A stretch of 41,232 nucleotides of DNA from an uncultured Spirochaetales bacterium (GCA_949288415.1 CASEKE010000044.1:1-41232); one strand, 5' to 3'. Counted from the first letter of the stretch, positions 1 through 7,958 are shown. Program-made: numbers and translations. The notes: a model not told the origin generated them from the sequence alone.

Positions 1-454
1 TATCAATAATGTGTAATTTAATCAAAATATCATTGAGGACCCCTACGTTTTCAAAATACATCATTGACCATAGCATTGATACCAAAACACCGGATAATGC
101 CCAAGGAAGAAAGAGAATAGCCCGAAACAAACCTATTCCTTTCACTCTCTGTTTTAATAGTAAAGCAATGCCAAGGCCTAAAACAAACTGAAGGCCTACC
201 TCGGTCACAACCCATCTGACAGAATTGTATAAAGCCTCCCAGAATACTGGATCCTGAAATAGATTCACAAAGTTTTCCAACCCAACAAATCCATCAAGCT
301 TCGGGCGAGATAACAATCTATTTTGGAGACTGAGATAAAAAACATTTCCCAACGGATAAACAAGTAAACAGACAAAAAGAAAGACTGTAGGAGTGATAAG
401 AAGATAAGGTGTCATCTTTCCCCTACTTGTCTTTATTCTTCTATTTTTTCCCAT
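1..454 (-). CDS. Sugar ABC transporter permease, MalF/UgpA type (3' end outside window)
   Basis: Inner-membrane permease subunit of a carbohydrate ABC importer. The 151 codons in the window begin with a basic stretch (MGKNRRIKTSRGK). A hydrophobic first segment follows (TPYLLITPTVFLFVCLLVYP) and then a periplasmic loop with the family pattern SLQNRLLSRPKLDGFVGLENF. The next hydrophobic part runs through WVVTEVGLQFVLGLGIALLL, a family-typical position after the N-x-W/R start of the transmembrane domain. It leads into a basic loop and LFRAILFLPWALSGVLVSM. The gene continues beyond the left edge. The start at 454 follows a good GAGGTGG site. Base composition is unlike the neighbours: 157 of the first 420 bases are G or C (37%), with AT-ending codons throughout. 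A binding protein and second permease would be expected nearby but are not visible. The substrate cannot be named. Confidence 0.88.
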   Translation of the reverse strand, partial: MGKNRRIKTSRGKMTPYLLITPTVFLFVCLLVYPLGNVFYLSLQNRLLSRPKLDGFVGLENFVNLFQDPVFWEALYNSVRWVVTEVGLQFVLGLGIALLLKQRVKGIGLFRAILFLPWALSGVLVSMLWSMMYFENVGVLNDILIKLHIID

Positions 455-475
455 GGTATCCACCTCGTAAAAACA

Positions 476-553
476 TTGTCCGATCACGATAATTTTATGT
501 AAATTTTAATTTCTTCATATTTGATTTCATTTTTTTCAGGTTTGATCGGATAA
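476..553. repeat. Inverted pair of an 11-mer, operator-like, upstream of the ABC permease
   Basis: TTGTCCGATCA at 476-486 on the plus strand and TTATCCGATCA on the minus strand at 543-553 differ at one base. Their 8-bp cores TCCGATCA/TGATCGGA are exact inverses, with centres about 64 bp apart (roughly six helical turns). One copy overlaps the predicted permease promoter and the other lies in its leader. This arrangement would suit a looping sugar-responsive repressor, which is inference only. Confidence 0.45.
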
Positions 554-579
554 CATTCAAAGGAAATAATTAGTATCAA
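550..579 (-). promoter_or_regulatory. Candidate sigma70 promoter of the ABC permease gene
   Basis: On the minus strand TTGATA (574-579) and TGTTAT (550-555) are separated by 18 bp. Transcription would start near 543 and give a leader of about 89 nt. One copy of the TTRTCCGATCA inverted repeat overlaps the -10 box and start point, the usual position for a repressor site. Confidence 0.45.
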
Positions 580-628
580 AAAACAACAATGTAATTGCAT
601 AAATATATAAAGCTCAAAAAAATAGCTA

Positions 629-657
629 TTGCCTTTTTCCTTCTGCCGGAACATAAT
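629..657 (+). promoter_or_regulatory. Possible promoter of the ketopantoate reductase-like gene
   Basis: TTGCCT (629-634), 17 bp, CATAAT (652-657). Initiation near 664 would leave an 11-nt leader that begins right at the GAGGTGA ribosome-binding site. The very short leader makes this uncertain. Confidence 0.3.
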
Positions 658-674
658 AGCCACGAGGTGAAAAC

Positions 675-1694
675 ATGGACAATACTAGAATAGCAATATA
701 CGGAGCCGGTTCGCTCGGAACCATACTTGGTGCCTATCTGACGAGAGCAGGACTGAAAGTCGACCTTGTAAATCGCAACAGGAGCCATATAGAGGCACTG
801 AGGCAGAATGGAGCCCATGTCGTCGGTAAAGTCGATTTCGTCGTTCCCGTATCAGCTCTTTTCCCAGAGGAGATGACAGAAAGATACGATGTCATATTCC
901 TCATGACCAAGCAGCTGGACAACAGGAATGTCGTTGCCATGCTAAAGGACCATCTTACTGACACAGGAATAATCTGCACATGCCAAAATGGTCTTCCGGA
1001 ACTTGGGATAGCCTCGATCATCGGAGAAGACAGGACTTACGGCTGCACGATCGGATGGGGAGCGACACTGCTCGGAAACGGCGTGTCGGAACTTACCAGC
1101 GAACCGGATGCTCTGACGTTCGATCTGGGAAGGCTCAAAGGCGGCGAGGATGTGAATCTGAGGCTTTTGAAGCAGATACTGTCCAATATGGGACCGGCGG
1201 AGATAGACTCGAACTTCATCGGCGCACGCTGGACAAAGCTTCTGATAAACGCTACATTCTCCGGCATGAGCGCAGTGACCGGTGAGACGTTCGGGAAAGT
1301 GGCTGAAGAAAAAAGTTCCAGGGAAATCTGCCAGAGACTGATGAAGGAATGCTTCGATACAGCCCACAAGGATTGGATAAAGTTCGTTCCGATCCAGGGC
1401 AAGAACATAGAGAAAATCTACGACTACAATACGAAGCTGAAGAAAAAGATAGCATTTGCGCTCATTCCTCTTGCTATGAAAAAGCACAAGGATCTCAAGG
1501 CAAGCATGCTTCAGGATCTGGAGAAAGGCAAAAGGTGCGAGGTCGAGGCAATCAACGGAGTAGTATGCGAGTACGGCAGAAAGGTCGGAGTTGCCACACC
1601 ATGCAACGACAAGGTCGTGGAAATAATCGGGAGAATCGAAAAAGGAGAGCTGAAACCTTCCTGGTCGAACCTCGAGCTGTTCAAAGGCATATGA
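675..1694 (+). CDS. Ketopantoate reductase-like (ApbA/PanE family) NADP-dependent dehydrogenase
   Basis: A 339-residue member of the 2-dehydropantoate 2-reductase family. In the pantothenate pathway these cytoplasmic enzymes reduce ketopantoate to pantoate with NADPH. The N-terminus has the dinucleotide-binding signature GAGSLGTILGAYL (about residues 10-22), followed by the NRN segment expected at the end of the second strand. CQNGLPELG near 105-115 matches the family TxQNGL motif. WTKLLINATFSGMSAVTG near residue 180 carries the family catalytic lysine and the asparagine of the C-terminal helical domain. Start ATG 675 follows GAGGTGA at 664-670. The next gene is 170 bp away and a strong terminator lies between them, so this is probably a single-gene unit. 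No other pantothenate gene is near, so the exact substrate is open; the family includes other 2-oxoacid reductases. Confidence 0.85.
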   Translation: MDNTRIAIYGAGSLGTILGAYLTRAGLKVDLVNRNRSHIEALRQNGAHVVGKVDFVVPVSALFPEEMTERYDVIFLMTKQLDNRNVVAMLKDHLTDTGIICTCQNGLPELGIASIIGEDRTYGCTIGWGATLLGNGVSELTSEPDALTFDLGRLKGGEDVNLRLLKQILSNMGPAEIDSNFIGARWTKLLINATFSGMSAVTGETFGKVAEEKSSREICQRLMKECFDTAHKDWIKFVPIQGKNIEKIYDYNTKLKKKIAFALIPLAMKKHKDLKASMLQDLEKGKRCEVEAINGVVCEYGRKVGVATPCNDKVVEIIGRIEKGELKPSWSNLELFKGI

Positions 1695-1703
1695 CGGAAC
1701 ACG

Positions 1704-1734
1704 GGCATGGCAGATGGAGGCCATGCTTTTTTTT
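1704..1734 (+). terminator. Rho-independent terminator after the reductase-like gene
   Basis: Perfect 7-bp stem GCATGGC (1705-1711) and GCCATGC (1720-1726) with an 8-nt loop, followed by eight T residues (1727-1734). Confidence 0.88.
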
Positions 1735-1865
1735 GCGGCATCGGTCGACAATATTGCAGGATGGAGTTCTGCAAGCAGTGCGGTACTAATGGCAATTCAT
1801 TGATGATGTACAATTGCATGTTTGCGGAATGCCGAAACAAGCAAAATGCTGTAGAATGTTGGATT

Positions 1866-2990
1866 ATGAAAGGGGCTTTCATCTATGTAAACGCGGGCAA
1901 GGGACATTACATACCCGCAAAGGCACTATACGACACATTCATCACAAACGGCGACGATGCCGTACTCGAGAATCTATTCGTGATATTCGACTCGCCGTTC
2001 TGGGACAGGCATACTGAATCCAACTGGCAATTCTTCCTCAAGCATGGCAGGATACAGCCGCTTGCCCACAGGGCCGCGGACAACAGACTTTCCTTCGAAT
2101 TCATAAAGATGATGACTCTTCAGGAAAGGCACCTCACAGCATTCAGGACATGGTACGAAAAGGAAAAGCCGGATTTCATGATTTCCACGAACTTTCTCGG
2201 AGGAGTGCTTCTGCCGGAAGCGGTCCGAGCTCTCGGAATAAAGTGTCCCGTCTACCAATATGCCGCCGACATATTCGACACACCGGTCATCGGAATCAAC
2301 GACAACATCGACATATTCTTTGCGCCAAGCGTCATAGGGCTGGAAAATGCTGCCAAGAAAGGCCAGCGCAGAACATCGCTCTGCCTATGCCCGTTTCCTC
2401 TGCAGTATCGGATGGAACATGAGAAGCCTCTTGGAAAGGATGAAGCAAGGAAGAAACTGAACATCGACGACAGATTCACGATGCTATTCTCTCTCGGCGG
2501 CGAAGGTATTGCAGACATATCGCTTCTTCCAGAGCTAGAGGGAAGACATATCGACATGAATGCGATAGTGCTCGGAAAACCAGCTACAGAGACCAGCCGT
2601 CTCCTGGACGAATTCGAGAATTACGCAGAACATGTCGGACTTGTACGTCCCGGATTCGTAAACAACGTGAACGAATATCTAGCATCCGCAGACATGACAG
2701 TCGGCAAAGCCGGTGCCAATTCGGTAATGGAATCGCTCTACATGAAGCGTCCGACCCTGATAACCCAGCTACTGTACCCATTCGAGGAGGCAAAGAATTT
2801 CCTGGAAAGCCATGGAATCGGATGCGCAGAGAATAGCGTCCGACGGCAGGCGGACATAATCGAGGAGACAATCGCACACCCGGAACGTATGGACGAACGG
2901 GCCTTCGACGATATCGGAATCACTTTCTCGAGCGAGGATTTCAGGAAATTGCTGCTCGAAAAGACGGTTCGATGGCATGAATCTAGATAG
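1866..2990 (+). CDS. MGDG synthase/MurG-like family 28 glycosyltransferase
   Basis: A 374-residue GT-B fold glycosyltransferase resembling monogalactosyldiacylglycerol synthases and MurG. The N-terminus MKGAFIYVNAGKGHYIPAKAL has the glycine-rich acceptor-side loop of this family. Near residue 275 DMTVGKAGANSVMESLYMKR is the C-terminal nucleotide-sugar site, with the conserved GxAG and downstream glutamate. Such enzymes act at the cytoplasmic membrane face and add a sugar to diacylglycerol or another lipid. I infer glycolipid synthesis; lipid and sugar are not determinable. The frame is open upstream to 1707, but that stretch lacks family similarity and includes the preceding terminator, so ATG 1866 is chosen. 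There is no Shine-Dalgarno sequence; a TAGAAT box at 1852-1857 sits just upstream. The 3' end overlaps the convergent, broken glycosyltransferase by 8 bp. Confidence 0.8.
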   Translation: MKGAFIYVNAGKGHYIPAKALYDTFITNGDDAVLENLFVIFDSPFWDRHTESNWQFFLKHGRIQPLAHRAADNRLSFEFIKMMTLQERHLTAFRTWYEKEKPDFMISTNFLGGVLLPEAVRALGIKCPVYQYAADIFDTPVIGINDNIDIFFAPSVIGLENAAKKGQRRTSLCLCPFPLQYRMEHEKPLGKDEARKKLNIDDRFTMLFSLGGEGIADISLLPELEGRHIDMNAIVLGKPATETSRLLDEFENYAEHVGLVRPGFVNNVNEYLASADMTVGKAGANSVMESLYMKRPTLITQLLYPFEEAKNFLESHGIGCAENSVRRQADIIEETIAHPERMDERAFDDIGITFSSEDFRKLLLEKTVRWHESR

Positions 2991-4174
2991 AACCTTTCCG
3001 CGTCACTTCAGCCTTCTTCCTTTCGATCAGCATCCTGTAGCGGGCTCGAACCTCTTCAGCGGCCATCGTCCAGCTTCTGTAAAGAGAATCCCTTGCGCCC
3101 TTTCCTGCAGAGGCCAGTAGTTCCGGATTGCCAACTATAGCCGCAATCTTTGAAGCAAAAGCATCGGGATCGTTCGGGGCAAGGAATCCGTTCCTGCCAT
3201 CCTCGATCCCCTCCGAAGTGCAGCTTCCCTCGACGAAAAGCACGGGGAGACTGAAAGCCGCGGCCTCGCGCATCACCAGACAAGAGGTATCATAGAACGA
3301 CGGGAACGGACCCGATGGAATATAAGGCCTGTACCAGTCTACGGTCTGTTATTCGGCCGAGGAAACGCACGCAATCATCCACACCGTTTCTCTTAACGTA
3401 GTTCTCCATCGCTTCCTTGTCCGGACCTATCCCTGCAAAAAGCATAAGGAACGGACAACCTCTTTCATTGAGGATTCTCAGCGCATCGAGGACCATCATA
3501 AGATTTTTCTCGACCTTGTGCTGTCCTATGTACAGAAGGACCGGACGATCGATCCTCCCGATACCTATGTAATCGAATGCAAGCGCTCTCAGCGCTTCAA
3601 TCTCTTCGGCGTCCGGAATCTCCATGTCGCAGCCGTTCTCCATAACGACGATTTCGCCTTTGTAGCCATACTCCCTAAGCTTGTCCGCGGTGGCCCTGCT
3701 CGGCACCCATACCTCATCCGCCTTCTCATAGTGTCTGATGAGATATCTTACGGCAAGGTCCGTTATCCACCTGACATGGACTGCACCCTGTATATCATCC
3801 CTGAACTGGCTATGGAACGTGGTCACGTGAGGTATTCCCCTCCGTGCAGCAACCTTTGCAGCAAGCTTCCCCAGATAAAACGGAGAATGGGAATGGACAA
3901 TGTCGAACGGGATAGAATATACATGACGAAGAAACTTCCGGGAATTGGTCACCGGACCATACGGAGCCACGGACGGAAGCGGATGCATGACCGTCCTCAC
4001 AGTATGGGTCTCTCCTGCTTTTCTATCGAAATCGGGAGCCTCGCGATCCCCCGCAACGACAGCATATGTCTCGTCATCACCCAAAGCGGCTATCTCGTGT
4101 ACGTAATTTCGCACGACCTGTCCGACTCCGTCCATCAACGGAGGATAAGATTCGTTGAATTCACCTATGATCAT
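2983..4174 (-). pseudogene. Frameshifted family 4 glycosyltransferase
   Basis: Two adjacent reading frames together make one GT4 protein of about 390 residues. The first (4174 down to 3290) has the acceptor domain, with SYPPLMDGVGQVVRNYVHEI, FDIVHSHSPFYLGKLAAK and HVTTFHSQFRDD, and the donor-domain start with LLYIGQHKVEKNL. It stops after YSIGSVPVVL. The second resumes with FPSFYDTSCLVMREAAAFSLPV, the family C-terminal nucleotide-sugar motif with its glutamate. Family spacing between the ADxFxF and PS positions implies that about 8 nt are missing near 3300-3325. A base-calling or assembly error is the alternative. Relatives include bacterial 1,2-diacylglycerol 3-glucosyltransferases, so it may have worked with the convergent MGDG-synthase-like enzyme. 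The start at 4174 has a clear AAGGAG site, 7 nt upstream. Confidence 0.75.
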
Positions 4175-4219
4175 TTCTCGGCTCCTTGAAAAAGCTTATG
4201 CAAATCCTGCAGCCGTGAA

Positions 4220-4248
4220 AGTATACCAGCAAACCGATCGGATATGAA
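4220..4248 (-). promoter_or_regulatory. Extended -10 promoter of the family 4 glycosyltransferase
   Basis: Minus strand: TTCATA (4243-4248), 17 bp, then TATACT (4220-4225) preceded by TGG, an extended -10 element. The leader would be about 39 nt and contain the AAGGAG site. Confidence 0.55.
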
Positions 4249-4270
4249 GTATCCAAATACGAAAAGGTGC

Positions 4271-6193
4271 TTACTGCCGATCATCCGGCGATTCAAGCGT
4301 ACGACCAAGATGCATATGGCTCTCTACCTCGTTCCATGGGACGAAGAACCCGGCACCATGGGAACAGAAGACACTTCCGGACGGATTCTCCCTGTCACGA
4401 TCCGGATCGTAGCCGCGTTCGAGTATGACTTTCTCAGCATCATGGGCCTCTTCGTATCCGGCGAAGAACAGCGAAAGCGATCCGTCTCCTTTCGTGTAGG
4501 ACACAACTTCGCTCTGGTACGAAGAAATCGTGCTTACCGGACATCTGCCTCTGATCACCGCCCGCTGTCCGTAGATCTCGACAGGTTGCATAGATCCTGC
4601 CATACGACCTATATCGCTCATAGCCCTTCCGACGAAGGCTGAAGGAATATCCAGCTCGAACGAGTATATCGGCTCTAGAAGAATGCTCCTGGCTTTCATC
4701 AGAGCCTGCCTCACGGCCCTGTAAGTCGCCTCACGAAAATCGCCTCCTTCGGTATGTTTGAGATGGTCATGTCCTGCTGTGAGAACCATGCGGACATCCG
4801 TCAACGGGCTCCCCGTCAGCACTCCAAGATGTTCCTTTTCTCCCAGATGGGTCAATATAAGACGTTGCCAATTGCGATCGAGATCGTCGACGGAGACACG
4901 GCTTTCCATCTCTATTCCGGAACCTCGGGCAAGAGGTTCGAGGACGACATGCACCTCGGCATAGTGCCTGAGCGGCTCATAGTGCCCGACTCCCTCCACA
5001 GGAGCTGCGATCGTCTCTTTATAGGATATCTCGCCTGCGGAGAACCCGATTCTCACTCCAAGGCGATCCAGAATAAGGCGTTCGATGATTTCCATCTGGA
5101 TCCGTCCCATGACCGACAGCCTTATCTCGCCTGTCTGTGCAACGTATCTTGCCCTGATTTCAGGCATCTGTCTTTCTATGGGCTTGATATCGGCAAAGAA
5201 TTTTACCGGATCGCACCCGGGGGGAAGAGTCAAAGCGTATTCAAGCACGGGAGAAAGTTCAGTATCGTGCCTTTCCTTTCCTATGCCGAACGCATCTCCA
5301 GCCTTGGCATGGTCGAGCCCCGAAAGGACTACGACCTCACCGGCTACGGCTTCTTTTCTCGGCAGTGAAGACTGTCCGGACGAGATCGAAATCCTGTCCA
5401 CTTTGTCGGCTCCGAGCATCGACTTCACTTCAAGCTTTCCGCCGGTCACCTTTGCCAAGGCCTGCAGGGAGCCTTTGTCATAGAACAGTTTTGATATCTC
5501 CAACCCGAACTCGTCCGGATAGAGCGGAGGAAATGTGAATCTATCGAAGAAATCCAGCAGTTCTTCTATTCCTTCGTTCTTGAGGGCCGAACCGAACATT
5601 ACCGGAACGAAATCTCCTTCGAAGAACGCTTCTGCAATTTCCTTGTCGCATATGCCGGATCCGTCGAGGTATCTTTCCATGAGCAAATCGCTCTTTTCTG
5701 CCAGGCTTTCCTCGTCGGGATCCGAGAAGTCCACCGCATTCGGAGCAATGTCGGAAGCAATACGCACGAACGCATCATGGACGGACACTCTGGCCATGTC
5801 CATCTTGTTCACGAACACGAGTACGGGAATGCCATGCCTTCGAAGCAGGCCGAAGAGCATCCGGTCATGGCCGGAGACCGCGCCCTCGGCAACGACCAAC
5901 ACAGCATAGTCGAGCAGAGAAAGACTTCTCTCCATCTCGATGGAAAAATCTGCATGCCCCGGAGTATCGACGAGAGTATAGGCTCTGTCCCTGAAAGAAA
6001 GCTCGGCAGGCTTCGAATAAATCGTTATCCCACGCTCTCTTTCGAGGCTGTCCCCATCGAGAAAGGAATCGCGATGGTCGACTCTTCCGAAGGTTCTCCT
6101 CGTTCCGCTGACATACATCAGGCTCTCTATAAGGCTAGTCTTGCCGGCATCCACGTGCGCGAGCAGACCTATGACCGTCTTTGGACTCTGCAT
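4271..6193 (-). CDS. TetM/TetO-like translational GTPase (EF-G family)
   Basis: A 640-residue EF-G-family protein close in architecture to ribosomal protection proteins. All G motifs are present: AHVDAGKTSL (about 12-21), RERGITI, DTPGHADF (about 76-83), NKMD (about 129-132) and GSALKNEGIEELLD. Domains II to V follow. The C-terminus has the stretch SGSVFCSHGAGFFVPWNEV, which I associate with the uncharacterised TetM-related family found in Firmicutes and gut bacteria rather than with TetM itself. The TetM tip motif is not seen. It should act on the ribosome using GTP; tetracycline resistance is not established. Two in-frame starts exist, 6199 and 6193. A TGCTATCGT extended -10 box ends at 6200, so initiation at 6193 would be leaderless and I chose that codon. 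It is transcribed divergently from the hypothetical gene at 6286. Confidence 0.88.
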   Translation of the reverse strand: MQSPKTVIGLLAHVDAGKTSLIESLMYVSGTRRTFGRVDHRDSFLDGDSLERERGITIYSKPAELSFRDRAYTLVDTPGHADFSIEMERSLSLLDYAVLVVAEGAVSGHDRMLFGLLRRHGIPVLVFVNKMDMARVSVHDAFVRIASDIAPNAVDFSDPDEESLAEKSDLLMERYLDGSGICDKEIAEAFFEGDFVPVMFGSALKNEGIEELLDFFDRFTFPPLYPDEFGLEISKLFYDKGSLQALAKVTGGKLEVKSMLGADKVDRISISSGQSSLPRKEAVAGEVVVLSGLDHAKAGDAFGIGKERHDTELSPVLEYALTLPPGCDPVKFFADIKPIERQMPEIRARYVAQTGEIRLSVMGRIQMEIIERLILDRLGVRIGFSAGEISYKETIAAPVEGVGHYEPLRHYAEVHVVLEPLARGSGIEMESRVSVDDLDRNWQRLILTHLGEKEHLGVLTGSPLTDVRMVLTAGHDHLKHTEGGDFREATYRAVRQALMKARSILLEPIYSFELDIPSAFVGRAMSDIGRMAGSMQPVEIYGQRAVIRGRCPVSTISSYQSEVVSYTKGDGSLSLFFAGYEEAHDAEKVILERGYDPDRDRENPSGSVFCSHGAGFFVPWNEVESHMHLGRTLESPDDRQ

Positions 6194-6199
6194 GGACAT

Positions 6200-6208
6200 A
6201 CGATAGCA
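6200..6208 (-). promoter_or_regulatory. Extended -10 element of the TetM-like gene
   Basis: Minus strand TGCTATCGT (6208 down to 6200). Its last base plus seven is 6193, the second in-frame ATG. No convincing -35 box is visible, and TATCGT matches only four of six consensus bases. Confidence 0.35.
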
Positions 6209-6285
6209 CAGACGGCTGGATTTATCTCTTTTTCTTTTTGAAACGTACTGTTATTTTTATTTTGTAAGGGAGAAATCAGGAACAA

Positions 6286-7125
6286 ATGTCTCTTTTCGAT
6301 ATCGGACGTGAAGCAACCGAATGGATGTACAAGGCCTACAATGCGGCAGGATACCATCTGCAGGCAATGATGGAGAGAAAAGGCGGTGTAAGTCTCGACA
6401 GCTTCTACTGGATCAGGAGCACGCCGACGATACCATCTCTTGCGGATCTGATCTTCGGCTACAAAGACAAGATATTCGCCGTCGCCATAGTAAAGACAAG
6501 AATAATAGACGGGCACAGGGAAATAACTCCGGACGAAGACCGTTCCATAGCCCGGCTCGAGAAAGTATGCAAGGACAACGAGCTCACGGCATGCCTCATG
6601 CCGATGAACCAGGATCTTTCTCTGCTGCTGAACGACGGATGGGGTCTCATGAACACAGGTTTTCTGACGCGAGGCGAGAAACTCATGGAGATCGAACCTG
6701 ACAGGATGGCGGAGGACCGCGATGTGGAGATGAGCACATGGGAGCTCACCGACTTTGCTAACATCGCAGTGAAAAAGGAGATATCGGCCCACGAAGGCTG
6801 GGAAGTCATAACCTCCCAGGAACTAGAAGGAGTAGACCCGCAGATATTGTTCAAGGACCAGGACGGGAACATCTGCTACGTCGTCGTCCGCTACAACGTC
6901 TATCCCCAGCCGATTCCTTCCCTTCCCGGCAACATGATCGACATACACAGAAAGGTCGCTGGACGATTCGGGGAAGCTACAAAAGGGTACTTCGCCACAA
7001 TCTCGGTCAAAAGCCCGGAAGCCGACGGGAAGCTATACCGCCGCGGAGGAATTTTGGTTACCGCAGTCGAGATGAAGGAATTGAAGATATCCTCCGTCCG
7101 TCCCGACGACGGAAAACATGCGTGA
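6286..7125 (+). CDS. Hypothetical protein with two nuclease-like alpha/beta repeats
   Basis: A 279-residue soluble protein that I do not recognise. After a 35-residue helical start it appears to contain a duplicated unit. Repeat one (about 36-130) includes ADLIFGYKDKIFAVAIVKTR and a following helix. Repeat two (about 170-272) includes DPQILFKDQDGNICYVVVRY, a helix, and GYFATISVKS. Each has a polar residue at the start of one strand, a turn, then a hydrophobic strand ending in K or R, as in PD-(D/E)xK nuclease folds. However, the catalytic E-x-K is not intact in either copy (AIVKTR, VVVRY). There is no signal peptide or membrane segment. Start ATG 6286 follows AGGAAC at short distance. It is divergent from the TetM-like gene, and the 3' end is followed by a hairpin whose T-tract faces the other strand. 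A non-catalytic nuclease-like fold is speculative. Confidence 0.7.
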   Translation: MSLFDIGREATEWMYKAYNAAGYHLQAMMERKGGVSLDSFYWIRSTPTIPSLADLIFGYKDKIFAVAIVKTRIIDGHREITPDEDRSIARLEKVCKDNELTACLMPMNQDLSLLLNDGWGLMNTGFLTRGEKLMEIEPDRMAEDRDVEMSTWELTDFANIAVKKEISAHEGWEVITSQELEGVDPQILFKDQDGNICYVVVRYNVYPQPIPSLPGNMIDIHRKVAGRFGEATKGYFATISVKSPEADGKLYRRGGILVTAVEMKELKISSVRPDDGKHA

Positions 7126-7130
7126 CCCGG

Positions 7131-7251
7131 ATAAAAAAAAGAACGGTTCGCGCAAGCAAGTACGCGAACCGATGGGGAATGGTATGAGTTTTATTGGATG
7201 GTTTCAGACTACTGCAGGTAATTGAAGAAATGTGGTAGATAATGTGTGCAA
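7131..7251 (-). ncRNA. Candidate small RNA of about 120 nt
   Basis: No gene of adequate quality covers this intergenic stretch, but the minus strand has both ends of a transcription unit. A sigma70-like promoter lies at 7258-7286. Downstream is a 9-bp hairpin, CGGTTCGCG/CGCGAACCG (7144-7152 and 7163-7171). On the minus strand this is followed by a run of T (plus-strand A-run near 7132-7139). On the plus strand the hairpin has no T-tract, so it is not a normal terminator for the upstream plus-strand gene. A short RNA of about 120 nt is the simplest reading. Function unknown. Confidence 0.4.
7141..7171 (-). terminator. Hairpin with T-tract on the minus strand
   Basis: Nine-base-pair GC-rich stem (7144-7152 with 7163-7171) and a 10-nt loop. 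Read on the minus strand it runs into a T-run (7132-7139). It may also terminate the plus-strand hypothetical gene weakly. Confidence 0.6.
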
Positions 7252-7257
7252 TTTGTG

Positions 7258-7286
7258 TATTTATGAACTGCCAATGACGAACGCAA
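7258..7286 (-). promoter_or_regulatory. Promoter for the candidate small RNA
   Basis: Minus strand TTGCGT (7281-7286), exactly 17 bp, TAAATA (7258-7263). Initiation is predicted near 7251. Confidence 0.4.
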
Positions 7287-7344
7287 ACCGGCCATCGATT
7301 GCATCGTACAACAAAAAAACGTGGAATAATCATCACCGCTCCCG

Positions 7345-7350
7345 TATAAT
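7345..7350 (+). promoter_or_regulatory. TATAAT -10 box of the Cmk-like gene
   Basis: Perfect TATAAT. No good -35 match is seen at 16-18 bp. A leader of about 17 nt would carry the AAGGAGG ribosome-binding site. Confidence 0.5.
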
Positions 7351-7373
7351 GTCGATATAAGGAGGATGCGAGA

Positions 7374-7958
7374 ATGGCCAACAGGATAATCACGATATCG
7401 AGAGAATTCGGATCCGGAGGAAGGACAATCGGCAAGATGGTGGCGAAGGAACTCAATATTCCATGCTACGACAACGAGATTCTCGAGAAACTGGCGGAGG
7501 AAAGCGGATTCACGAAGGAATACGTAAAGGAGCAGAGCGAATACGCCCCGCATCCTGCCTGGTTCATGAACACTCTTCTCAACAGGAACGGACACGGAAT
7601 GAGCAACCAGGACTATCTCTGGATAATCCAGCAACGAATGATACAGGACATTGCGGAAAAGGGACCATGCGTAATCGTAGGCCGGTGCGGAGACTACATT
7701 CTCAGAGACCGCCACGATCTGCTCAAGGTATTCATCCACGCAGATTTCGAGTTCAGGAGCAACCGCATAATAAAAGTGTACGGAGAGACAGAAGAGCCGA
7801 CGGAGAAGCGCCTTTCGGACAAGGACAGAAAAAGAAAAGCATACTATCAGTTCTATACCGACACGGAATGGGGCAAGGCGGAGAACTACCACATCGCCCT
7901 GGATAGCGGCAAGATAGGCATACAAAGGTGTGCGGACATCATCACGGGTCTCTTCTGA
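7374..7958 (+). CDS. Cytidylate kinase-like family protein
   Basis: A 194-residue P-loop kinase of the cytidylate-kinase-like group. The N-terminus IITISREFGSGGRTIGKMVA has the phosphate-binding loop (SREFGSGG) typical of this family, in which the usual GKS/T is replaced by GRT. YDNEILEKLAEESGF follows, then GPCVIVGRCGDYIL near residue 100 and a lid region with KDRKRKAYYQFYT. The family is related to Cmk, which phosphorylates CMP, but many members stand alone with unknown substrate. The start has an excellent AAGGAGG site (7359-7365) and a TATAAT box at 7345-7350. The gene ends 21 bp from the convergent nitrilase-family gene. A short CCGATATATCGG palindrome followed by TTTT (7961-7976) is the only possible terminator. 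Confidence 0.85.
   Translation: MANRIITISREFGSGGRTIGKMVAKELNIPCYDNEILEKLAEESGFTKEYVKEQSEYAPHPAWFMNTLLNRNGHGMSNQDYLWIIQQRMIQDIAEKGPCVIVGRCGDYILRDRHDLLKVFIHADFEFRSNRIIKVYGETEEPTEKRLSDKDRKRKAYYQFYTDTEWGKAENYHIALDSGKIGIQRCADIITGLF

Noticed and set aside
942..1751. 269-codon minus-strand frame
   Set aside because: Antisense to the ketopantoate-reductase-like gene; no recognisable motifs.
7209..7925. 238-codon minus-strand frame
   Set aside because: Mostly antisense to the Cmk-like gene; the candidate small RNA and its promoter explain the intergenic part better.
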